DNA from: JARDZU01 sp963730285
Lineage (GTDB): Bacteria; Actinomycetota; Acidimicrobiia; Spongiisociales; ZC4RG35
DNA: 64,000 nt
Direction: 5' to 3'
Assembly: GCA_963730285.1 (NCBI GenBank)
Contig: CAVSQY010000009.1
Span: forward strand, 137,781-201,780
Shown here: piece after piece, positions 1 through 7,001 of the stretch
Layout of the letters: every line of letters begins with the position of its first letter
Numbering within the stretch: the first letter of the stretch is position 1
The notes under the pieces: generated by a model
What the model was told of the DNA's origin: nothing
The model's input: the letters and a program-made list of their open reading frames with translations, nothing else
The model's database searches: none
Program-made: the position numbers and the translations under genes

Positions 1-918
1 GCCGTCGCGATCCAGGTAGGGCTCGAGCATCGCGGCGGTGTTGGTCTCCACGACACCATCGAGCATCAACTTCACCGAGACAGGGCGATACTTGCCCAGG
101 CCCTCTTCCCTCAGCGCTGCCAAGCCGTCGACCTGCCCGAGACCCGCGCTGCGCTCCCACCACAGCGCCCCCAGAGGATTGCCGATCAGATCATCCGACT
201 CGGCAAGCGACCGGTATGCCTGGTGGACGAGATGATCGACATGGGCGTCCTGCCAGCTGGTGATCCCCTTGGAGAGGAGATAGTCCTGACCTCGGAGGAT
301 CCCCCGTCGCACGTCGTCCAGGGTCAGCTCGGGCATGACGGCCAGCACCAGTTCGGCGGCCCCCTCATGGAGGGTTCCCTGTGGTTCGCCCGCGGCGTCG
401 CGCTCAATTCGCCCGTCGCCGGGATCGGGGGTGGAGGCCGTGATCCCGGCCAGAGCGAGGGCAGCCGAGTTGGCCCAGGCACCATGGCCATCAGCGTTCC
501 AGACCATCACCGGCCGATCGGGGACCACGGCGTCGAGGAGCTCCTTTGGTGGGCAACCGTCACGAAACCAGGTCTGCTGCCAGCCGGCCCCCCTGATCCA
601 GGCCAGGTCAGGGTGGTCGCGGGCGTAGCCTGCCACGTACTGGACCGCTTCGGCCGGATTGGCACAACCGTCGAAGCAGCACTCGAGAAGATCGAGGCCA
701 CTGCTCGAGGGATGAACGTGAGCGTCCTGAAAGCCGGGTGAGAGCAAACGCCCTGCGAGATCGACCACGCGGGTGCCCTCTCCGATCGACGGCACGACGT
801 CGGGCTCGCCACCAAGCGCCGAGATCCGCCGACCGGTCACGGCAAGAGCCCTCACGAAGCTTCGGGCCGGGCCGGCGGTGTAGATCGGGCCGTTCAAGAA
901 CACAAGATCCGCTGGCAT
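1..918 (-). CDS. Amidohydrolase family 3 (YtcJ-like), 3' end outside the window
   Basis: A minus-strand frame is open for 306 codons from an ATG at 918 to the window edge, so the C-terminal part is missing. The N-terminus begins like an amidohydrolase (VFLNGPIYTA) and the metal-site motif DAHVHPS follows near residue 66, with a W-x-D-G-H-G-A-W segment further in. This is the composite-domain metal-dependent hydrolase family to which Bacillus YtcJ belongs; these act on amides, formamides or carbamates, and the substrate is not readable from sequence. It is divergent from the aminotransferase starting at 995, separated by 76 bases, so the two may share a control region. Family call is firm; the substrate is unknown. 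Confidence 0.8.
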   Translation of the reverse strand, partial: MPADLVFLNGPIYTAGPARSFVRALAVTGRRISALGGEPDVVPSIGEGTRVVDLAGRLLSPGFQDAHVHPSSSGLDLLECCFDGCANPAEAVQYVAGYARDHPDLAWIRGAGWQQTWFRDGCPPKELLDAVVPDRPVMVWNADGHGAWANSAALALAGITASTPDPGDGRIERDAAGEPQGTLHEGAAELVLAVMPELTLDDVRRGILRGQDYLLSKGITSWQDAHVDHLVHQAYRSLAESDDLIGNPLGALWWERSAGLGQVDGLAALREEGLGKYRPVSVKLMLDGVVETNTAAMLEPYLDRDG

Positions 919-994
919 CGAGGCAGCGTAACCCTGCCCACTACCGAGGCAACGCACTGCCGGAGCCGGTGTTCGCTGCACTAGCCTCAGCGAC

Positions 995-2233
995 ATGTCG
1001 TCCTTTTGGCACCCCTTTGCAGAAATGGCCAAGGTGCAGCACGCACCCTTCATCATCGACCACGGCGAAGGCATCTATGTCTTCGACGAGAAGGGCAGGC
1101 GCTATCTCGATGCAGCGGCGTCACTGTGGTACATGAACGTCGGCTACGGCCGTGAAGAGATCATCGACGCCATGGATGCCCAGATGAGGAAGATCCCGGC
1201 CTTCCACGCCTTCATCGACTACGCCACCCGCCCGCCGATCGAATTGGCCGGCAAGATCGCCGCCGTCTCTCCCGACCCCGGATCCAAGGTCTTCTTCGGC
1301 TCCGGAGGGTCCGATGCCGTTGACACCGCAGCGAAGATGGCGCGTCGATACTTCAATGCCGTCGGGCAGCCGGATCGAACGGTATTCATCTCGAGGGAGT
1401 GGGCCTATCACGGCATGCACCCCTACGGGACGTCTTTGGGTGGGATGGAGCCGAACAAGGCGGGCTATGGCGGTGATCTGGTGGGCGACGTGGTGGTGGT
1501 CCCCTTTGACGACTCCGAAGCCGTCGAGAAGGCAATCGACCATGCCGGAGCAGACCGGATCGCAGGCATGTTCGTCGAGCCGGTAATCGGTGCGGGTGGC
1601 ATCAGGCCGGTGAGTCCCGACTACTTGCGAACCGTCCACGACATGGTCAAGGCCGCGGGCGGTCTGTATGTGTCCGATGAGGTGATAACCGGCTTCGGAC
1701 GTGCCGGCGACTGGTTTGCGGCAAACCGCTTTGGCCTCGAGCCCGATTTGATCACGTTTGCCAAAGGCGTCACCTGTGGATACGCACCTCTCGGCGGCGT
1801 GGTGGCCTCACCGAAGGTCGCCGAGCCCTTCTTCGAGACTCCTGGGCTCATGTTCAGACACGGATACACCTACTCGGGACACTCGACAGCTTGCGTTGCC
1901 GGCATCGTGGTGATGGATATCCTCGAGCGCGAAGGTCTGATCGCCCGGGCCGCCGAGTTGGAGGAAGAGCTCTACCAGGCCCTTCTCCCACTAGAGGAGC
2001 TGCCGGTGGTCGATCATGTCCGGCGTGGAGTCGGCGCCCTCACTGCCGTCCAGATGGCGGTGGGCGACGATGAGACACTCCCCTATCGGGCAGCGGCGGC
2101 CTGTCGCGAAGCGGGCGTCCTCACCCGTGCAATGGGTGGTGGCGCGCTTCAGGTGTCGCCCCCGTTCATCATGACCTCCGAGCAGGTCGAAGAGATGGCA
2201 GCTCTCTTCCAGGCTGGTCTCGGAAGTCTGTGA
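995..2233 (+). CDS. Class III PLP-dependent aminotransferase (omega-amino acid or diamine type)
   Basis: This 412-residue protein has the full length of a fold-type I class III aminotransferase. The N-terminus matches the family pattern (FWHPFAEMAKV, then DEKGRRYLDAAASLW). The PLP phosphate loop GSGGSDAVD lies at 102-110, the pyridine-nitrogen aspartate in SDEV at 228, and the Schiff-base lysine in ITFAKG at 257. Relatives transfer amino groups from diamines, beta-alanine or omega-amino acids to pyruvate or 2-oxoglutarate. The stop overlaps the GTG start of the following FAD oxidase by four bases, implying translational coupling. With that partner, polyamine or amine catabolism is likely, but the exact substrate is inferred only from context. 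Confidence 0.9.
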   Translation: MSSFWHPFAEMAKVQHAPFIIDHGEGIYVFDEKGRRYLDAAASLWYMNVGYGREEIIDAMDAQMRKIPAFHAFIDYATRPPIELAGKIAAVSPDPGSKVFFGSGGSDAVDTAAKMARRYFNAVGQPDRTVFISREWAYHGMHPYGTSLGGMEPNKAGYGGDLVGDVVVVPFDDSEAVEKAIDHAGADRIAGMFVEPVIGAGGIRPVSPDYLRTVHDMVKAAGGLYVSDEVITGFGRAGDWFAANRFGLEPDLITFAKGVTCGYAPLGGVVASPKVAEPFFETPGLMFRHGYTYSGHSTACVAGIVVMDILEREGLIARAAELEEELYQALLPLEELPVVDHVRRGVGALTAVQMAVGDDETLPYRAAAACREAGVLTRAMGGGALQVSPPFIMTSEQVEEMAALFQAGLGSL

Positions 2234-3501
2234 AACAGTCCCCTTTTTGGGTCGAGGAATACCCGCGCCCGCATGGCCTCACGAGCGAGCTCCCCGATGA
2301 GTGCGACTTCCTCGTCATCGGCTCCGGCCTGACCGGGCTTTCTGCGTCGTTGCGCCTCGCCCGGGCGGGGCGCTCGGTAGTCGTCATCGATGCCGGTGAC
2401 ATCGCGTCGGGAGCGTCCTCGATCAACGGCGGCATGGTGTCACCCGACATCAAGGCGGGAATCCGCCACATCTTCGATCGCTACGGGCCTGAACTGGGCC
2501 GGGAAATGTGGCACGCCACCGTTCGGTCAGTCGACATCGTCTCCGACCTCTGCGCACGCGAGGGGATCGATGCGTTGATCTCTCGTGGTGGGATGGCGGC
2601 GCTCGGACGGGGCGAGACCTCGCACACAAGCTTTCAGAGAAGCGTGGATTGGTATCGGTCGAACATCGGCGTCGAGTGGGAGGTGCTGGGAGAGGACCGA
2701 ATCGGGGAGGTGGTCGGCGGGGACTTCTTCACGACCGCCCTCCTCGAGCCCGAGGGGTTCGGGATCCAGCCTGCCAGGTTCGCGTTCGGGATGGCGGAGA
2801 GGGTGGCCGCGTCCGGCGCCATCCTGGTCGAGCATTGCCAGGCCATCGCCGTCGACCGATCGCCAAGGGCCGGCTTCGAGGTCGAGACCAGTCTCGGGCC
2901 GATCAAGGCAGGCGAGGTGATCCAGGCCACCAACGGCTACACGACCAACGAGCCCAACCCACATCTGGCGAGTCGGGTGGTGGCAATTGGCTCCTACATA
3001 ATCGTCACCGAGCCCCTCGGCCCCCGCGCCGCAGAAGTGTTTCCATCCGGATCGATGACATACACCAAGAAGAGACTGCTCAATTACATGCGGCGGACTC
3101 CGGACGACCGGATCCTCATCGGTGGCCGTCGGAACCTGCACCCGGGCTTGGACCTGGCCGAGTCGGCCGCAGACCTGAGACGCCAGATGCTCGGGTTCTT
3201 CCCCGACCTGGAGGATTGCGAGGTCACGCACGTCTGGGGTGGCAAGCTCGGCGTTCCCTTCGATCTCGTCCCCCATATGGGTCGTATCGACGGAAGCTGG
3301 TACGCGATGGGCTACGGGGGCCATGGTGTGGGCCTCTCCACGCTGCTGGGCCACGATCTGGCAGGGATGCTGCTCGACGAGGATCCCCCAAGTGTGTTCA
3401 CCAAGGTGCCACACACAACCCGGCTCTATTACAACGGCAAGCCATGGTTCCTCGGTCCGGCCTCGGTTCTCTATCGCACCTTGGACCGAATCGGCCGATA
3501 G
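2230..3501 (+). CDS. FAD-dependent amine oxidase, DAO family (PuuB/OrdL-like)
   Basis: The 423-residue product starts at a GTG inside the upstream stop (GTGA overlap). An FAD-binding Rossmann motif GSGLTG sits at about residues 32-37, followed by the DAO-family stretch around VIDAGDIASGASSINGG. The C-terminal FAD-contact region is visible as MGYGGHGVGLS. The family includes gamma-glutamylputrescine oxidase and other flavin oxidases that deaminate secondary or primary amines to aldehydes. Pairing with a class III aminotransferase is typical of polyamine-degradation loci. A gamma-glutamyl-polyamine route is possible, but no puuA-type ligase is visible here. The family is sure and the substrate is not. 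Confidence 0.85.
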   Translation: MKQSPFWVEEYPRPHGLTSELPDECDFLVIGSGLTGLSASLRLARAGRSVVVIDAGDIASGASSINGGMVSPDIKAGIRHIFDRYGPELGREMWHATVRSVDIVSDLCAREGIDALISRGGMAALGRGETSHTSFQRSVDWYRSNIGVEWEVLGEDRIGEVVGGDFFTTALLEPEGFGIQPARFAFGMAERVAASGAILVEHCQAIAVDRSPRAGFEVETSLGPIKAGEVIQATNGYTTNEPNPHLASRVVAIGSYIIVTEPLGPRAAEVFPSGSMTYTKKRLLNYMRRTPDDRILIGGRRNLHPGLDLAESAADLRRQMLGFFPDLEDCEVTHVWGGKLGVPFDLVPHMGRIDGSWYAMGYGGHGVGLSTLLGHDLAGMLLDEDPPSVFTKVPHTTRLYYNGKPWFLGPASVLYRTLDRIGR

Positions 3502-3511
3502 GGTCCCGGCC

Positions 3512-3805
3512 ATGAGCTTCCCCGAAACCCCCGCATATGCAGAAGACAGCCAGGCGTCGACGGCCCTCGTGCTGGGAATCCTGGGAATCGTTTGCTGTCA
3601 GCCCCTAGGACCTTTTGCCTGGGTAATGGCCACCAACGAGATCAGCGGGATCCGGTCGGGTATGAGAAGCCCGACCAACGAAGGGACCGCCAATGCGGCG
3701 CGGATCCTCGGGATAATCGGGACGGTGCTTCTCGCCGTCGGTGTGATCGTGGGAATACTCGTGATCTCGGGCGTGATGGTGACCCAAGTGCGTATTTTCC
3801 GATGA
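3512..3805 (+). CDS. Small DUF4190-type membrane protein
   Basis: A 97-residue protein starting at ATG 3512, 10 bases after the oxidase stop. It has a short acidic N-terminus and two hydrophobic segments: one around LVLGILGIVCCQPLGPFAWV and one around ILGIIGTVLLAVGVIVGILV. Between them is a polar loop that includes the NEISGIRSG stretch. This two-helix layout with a central GP motif is that of DUF4190 proteins, found next to many actinobacterial genes and without an established function. The stop overlaps the next ATG by four bases (ATGA), so it is probably co-translated with the DUF2752 protein. Confidence 0.75.
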   Translation: MSFPETPAYAEDSQASTALVLGILGIVCCQPLGPFAWVMATNEISGIRSGMRSPTNEGTANAARILGIIGTVLLAVGVIVGILVISGVMVTQVRIFR

Positions 3806-4188
3806 TCAGCGGATGGCGCGATCGATTGATCGTCGCCGGACCGATCGCGGGGATCGTGTCCCTGGCCATCATGTCTCCCGCGGGCGACGGCCTCACAACC
3901 TGTCCATTTGCGCTCCTGACCGGCATGGCATGCCCGGGATGTGGAATGACACGGGCCTTGTCACATCTCCTCCACGGGGACATGACCACAGCGCTGATCT
4001 ACCACCCGCTCTCGCCCCTGGCCCTAACTCTGGGGTTGGCGGCATGGGTCTGGTATCTGTTGCGGCGAACCGGGCGAGTGGGGCCCCTCGGGCACCGCAC
4101 CGTCAACCTGGTTCTGTTATCGAGTGCCGCCCTGCTGCTGGCAACATGGGTTGTGAGATGGGCGTCAGGGACTCTGCCGCCGGTTTGA
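3802..4188 (+). CDS. DUF2752 membrane protein
   Basis: A 128-residue protein with three predicted membrane segments. The diagnostic DUF2752 motif, CPFALLTGMACPGCGMTR, is complete in the first third; the CPGCG cysteines and the following T-R are the conserved core of the family. DUF2752 proteins often sit beside DUF4190 or TM2-domain proteins, as here, and have no established function; a role at the membrane involving the cysteines is only a guess. The ATG overlaps the stop of the preceding gene. The 3' end overlaps the 3' end of the convergent gene at 4103 by 86 bases, which is unusually long for this window. Confidence 0.85.
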   Translation: MISGWRDRLIVAGPIAGIVSLAIMSPAGDGLTTCPFALLTGMACPGCGMTRALSHLLHGDMTTALIYHPLSPLALTLGLAAWVWYLLRRTGRVGPLGHRTVNLVLLSSAALLLATWVVRWASGTLPPV

Positions 4189-5002
4189 CCCGACCCCGGA
4201 ATACCCAGAAGATCACTGCCGTGGAGAAGGCCACGAGACCCATCACGGCCGGCACCATCCACTTCGACCCGGTCAGCAGGGACACCGTCTCGCCCACGGG
4301 CGCCCGCCCTCCCCTCGGGTCTGTGATCCACGACCCGATGCGGAGGAAGATCGAGAACGAAAGGGCACCGAGTGCAAACCGGTTGAGGAGGCTTCTGAGA
4401 CCGGTCATACGATCCTCCGTCGCCAACACGTAGGCAGAGCCCGCGCCGAGCATGGCGAGAATCGCCAGTATCGCGGCGGTCCCGAGACGGGTGGCCAGCG
4501 GAGATCCCGGGCCGATGATGGCGCCCTGTGAAGGCTGTCGGATGACGATCGGGTCCAACTTCGATATGGCGGAAGAGACCTGCGCATCGGTGGCGGGGAC
4601 GCCGGCATCATTTAGGGAGGCCGATATCTCACCGGCCACCGGGGCCAGCACCGAGGCCACGTCGACGGCCGATCCGGCCGGGTCAGTCGAAGCGGCTGCG
4701 ACTACGGCTTGGGCCACTAGCTCACCCAGGACGGGCGTGAGCGCAGGGCTCTCGAGAGCCTGCTGGGCCGAGCTCTCGGCGGTCACTTGGTCCGCACCGG
4801 AATCGACCAACTCGGTCTCCAGCCACCCGGTGAACCGGTCGGCCACCAGGCGGCTGGTCGATAGCGGGCTGAGTGAGTTGGCCAGCTCGTTGGTGTCGGA
4901 AACCACCGCCCTTCCCCAGACGCCCACGAGCAGAACAGTCGCAGACAGCCCAAACAGCCATCCGGCGATTCCGGATGCGAGCGCACTCCTCTTTTGACTC
5001 AA
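4103..5002 (-). CDS. Uncharacterised membrane protein, four hydrophobic segments
   Basis: A 299-residue protein I cannot assign to a named family. It starts at a TTG that overlaps the mrp stop by four bases (TTGA). An N-terminal hydrophobic helix (about 10-30) is followed by some 130 residues of Ala/Ser/Asp-rich, probably extracytoplasmic sequence, then three hydrophobic segments at about 172-192, 208-225 and 250-270 and a polar tail. The layout resembles actinobacterial envelope proteins with one large external loop. Coupling to mrp may reflect operon position only. The 3' end runs 86 bases into the convergent DUF2752 gene. Confidence 0.7.
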   Translation of the reverse strand: MSQKRSALASGIAGWLFGLSATVLLVGVWGRAVVSDTNELANSLSPLSTSRLVADRFTGWLETELVDSGADQVTAESSAQQALESPALTPVLGELVAQAVVAAASTDPAGSAVDVASVLAPVAGEISASLNDAGVPATDAQVSSAISKLDPIVIRQPSQGAIIGPGSPLATRLGTAAILAILAMLGAGSAYVLATEDRMTGLRSLLNRFALGALSFSIFLRIGSWITDPRGGRAPVGETVSLLTGSKWMVPAVMGLVAFSTAVIFWVFRGRVKPAAESLTPISQPMLPAAGRHSITEPG

Positions 5003-6081
5003 TTGATCACCAGAGCCGGGTTGGTTCTGATACGGGGCCGCTTCTCGATCACTGCGCCGGCCAGTTTCTCGAATTCGGCCTCCGCGTCCGACCCAGGGGC
5101 GGCCACGGCAACCGGATGGCCCTGATCAGCACCGCGTCCCATGGCCGGTAGCAGGGGGATCCGCGCCATCAAGTCGACGCCGAGCTCTTCGGCCAGAGAG
5201 GCACCGCCACCGCTCCCGAACAGCTCATAGCGGATGCCGTCGTCACCGGTGAACCACGACATGTTCTCAACCACGCCGATCACCTGCTGATCCACCTCGG
5301 CAGCCATGAGGGCCGCCCGGCGTGCCACGCGTTGGGCGGTCGGCTGAGGTGTGGTGACCACGAGCGCCTGAGCGCGAGGGAGGAATTGGGCCATCGAGAT
5401 GGCGATATCTCCCGTGCCCGGGGGCATGTCGACGATGAGGAAGTCCAAGTCATCCCAAAAGACGTCTTTGAGGAATTGCTCGATGGCCCGATGAAGCATC
5501 GGGCCTCGCCAGATGACGGCCTTGTCGTCGCCGACGAAGTAGTCCATCGACATCACCTTCACATCGTGGGCAGTGGGTGGGATGATCGACTGACCGATCA
5601 AGGTGGGTGGCTCGCTCACGCCGAGCATGCGCGGGATGGAGAAACCCCAGATATCGCCGTCGACGATCCCAACCATCTTCCCGGTCCGGGCCAACGACAC
5701 GGCCAGGTTCGTACTGACCGAAGATTTCCCCACGCCCCCTTTGCCCGAGGAGATCGCCAGCACCCTGGCTCTCGAGCCCGGCTCACCGATACCGGCGCCA
5801 ATCTCGTCCTTCAGCCCCTGGATCCACGCCTCCGCCGCTTCCTCGGCCATCATTTCCACATTCACGTCTGCGCCACGGCCATAGGGTTGCAACGCTGTCT
5901 GGAGACGTTCGTTGAGACGATCCATCGGGGTCTGGGCCGGCATGAGCAATTCGACCTTGACCTTCCCCGATACCTTCTTCTCCACCGACTTCACCAGCCC
6001 CAGGGCGCCCAGGGTCCTGCCCACGAACAGTGGTGACTCGATGGACGCGACGGCCTCGAGCACATCGGTGTTGGATGACAT
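4999..6081 (-). CDS. mrp: Mrp/ApbC-family P-loop ATPase, iron-sulfur carrier type
   Basis: I place the start at ATG 6081, preceded by AGGGGAA, giving 360 residues; an upstream TTG at 6120 would add 13 unconserved residues. An N-terminal MIP18/DUF59-like domain covers about 1-95. The deviant Walker A motif GKGGVGKSS starts near residue 113, with DGDIWGFSIP and a Walker B-like VDMPPGTGD further on. Mrp/ApbC/Nbp35 proteins bind and transfer Fe-S clusters using ATP. The C-terminal CxxC that bridges clusters in ApbC and Nbp35 is absent: the stretch after VVENMSWF has no cysteines. Actinobacterial Mrp proteins often lack it. The gene is divergent from a SufR-like regulator, which fits an Fe-S role. 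Confidence 0.85.
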   Translation of the reverse strand: MSSNTDVLEAVASIESPLFVGRTLGALGLVKSVEKKVSGKVKVELLMPAQTPMDRLNERLQTALQPYGRGADVNVEMMAEEAAEAWIQGLKDEIGAGIGEPGSRARVLAISSGKGGVGKSSVSTNLAVSLARTGKMVGIVDGDIWGFSIPRMLGVSEPPTLIGQSIIPPTAHDVKVMSMDYFVGDDKAVIWRGPMLHRAIEQFLKDVFWDDLDFLIVDMPPGTGDIAISMAQFLPRAQALVVTTPQPTAQRVARRAALMAAEVDQQVIGVVENMSWFTGDDGIRYELFGSGGGASLAEELGVDLMARIPLLPAMGRGADQGHPVAVAAPGSDAEAEFEKLAGAVIEKRPRIRTNPALVIN

Positions 6082-6118
6082 ATTTCCCCTACGGCGGCAG
6101 TGGTTAGAAGCCCGGCCC

Positions 6119-6128
6119 AACTATAGTT
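6119..6128. promoter_or_regulatory. Palindrome between mrp and the SufR-like gene
   Basis: The 67-base divergent spacer between the mrp start (6081) and the regulator start (6149) contains the perfect 10-base palindrome AACTATAGTT. Half-sites of the same kind (ACTAT...ATAGT) occur upstream of sufB at 39922-39935. A regulator operator is a reasonable guess for a site between a regulator and its divergent neighbour. The palindrome could equally contain the -10 element of the mrp promoter, being A/T-rich in a GC-rich region. Confidence 0.35.
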
Positions 6129-6148
6129 TTGGACAGTTGATACCCCTC

Positions 6149-6859
6149 ATGGACACCACGACACTCAACGCCCGGATCTCAGATCTCACCTCGGCGCTTG
6201 GTGATCCGACCAGGCGGGCCATCTATATCGCGGTCAGGGAATCGGCGGAGCCGTTGACGACTTCGAATGTGGCCGCCCTGTTCGACATCCACCCCAATGT
6301 GGCCCGCCATCACCTCGATCGCCTAGCCGATGACGGCTATCTCAAGGTGAGCCACAGACGACCTTCGGGGAAGGGCGGACCTGGTGCTGGTAGGCCGGCC
6401 AAGTGTTATCAGGCGACAGCCAAGGAGGTCTCGGTTCATTTCGCCCCCCGGCGGTTCGAAATGCTGGTGGAGATGCTGATCAGGATCCTCGATGATGTGG
6501 CGCCCGACAACCTGGCGCAGGTCGCCGAACAGGTCGGCCGAGCATACGGACAGGAAATCGCGGCGGAGATCGGGGCACCCGAAGAGCCCGGGTATGACGG
6601 GGCGGTACAAGCCGTAGCCACCGCCATGACGGGTTTGGGTTTCTCCGTCGACCCCGATGCAGCAGGTCAGCGCCTCCTCACATCCCACTGTCCTTTCGGC
6701 GAGGCCGCCACCAGCCATCCCGAGGTGATCTGCTCTCTCGACCGGGGAATAGTTGCCGGGTTGTTCGGAGCCCTCTCCTACCGCTGCGACCCGGTGGTGA
6801 TCCCCCACACCGATCTCGAAGACGACTGCGTCACCAAGGTCCCAGTCACGATCGGCTGA
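6149..6859 (+). CDS. SufR-like winged-helix repressor with four C-terminal cysteines
   Basis: A 236-residue protein with an ArsR/DeoR-type winged helix at about 10-75 (LTSALGDPTRRAIY, then PNVARHHLDRLADDGYLKV). A GRPAKCY stretch follows, as in SufR and other Fe-S-sensing regulators. The C-terminal half has cysteines at 181, 195, 213 and 227, with the first in a CPF context, matching the cluster-ligand region of SufR. SufR represses suf operons when its [4Fe-4S] or [2Fe-2S] cluster is loaded. Here the gene is divergent from mrp rather than next to sufBCDS; sufB lies alone about 32 kb away. The upstream in-frame extension to 5912 lies inside mrp on the other strand and is rejected. Confidence 0.75.
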   Translation: MDTTTLNARISDLTSALGDPTRRAIYIAVRESAEPLTTSNVAALFDIHPNVARHHLDRLADDGYLKVSHRRPSGKGGPGAGRPAKCYQATAKEVSVHFAPRRFEMLVEMLIRILDDVAPDNLAQVAEQVGRAYGQEIAAEIGAPEEPGYDGAVQAVATAMTGLGFSVDPDAAGQRLLTSHCPFGEAATSHPEVICSLDRGIVAGLFGALSYRCDPVVIPHTDLEDDCVTKVPVTIG

Positions 6860-7001
6860 AGACCCGCGGTCACTGAATCGAAAAGATCGCTTCTCTTTGC
6901 CTGGGGTGAAATCTCGGCCCGGGTACTGGTTTCGCGGCTGCCGGGTGCGGCCGGGGCGGAAGTACGCTTGAAGCCAAGACCTCTCAACCGAAAGGCACAC
7001 A

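Noticed and set aside
2508..3515. 335-residue plus-strand frame inside the FAD oxidase
   Set aside because: Arg/Gly/Pro-rich shadow of the conserved oxidase frame.
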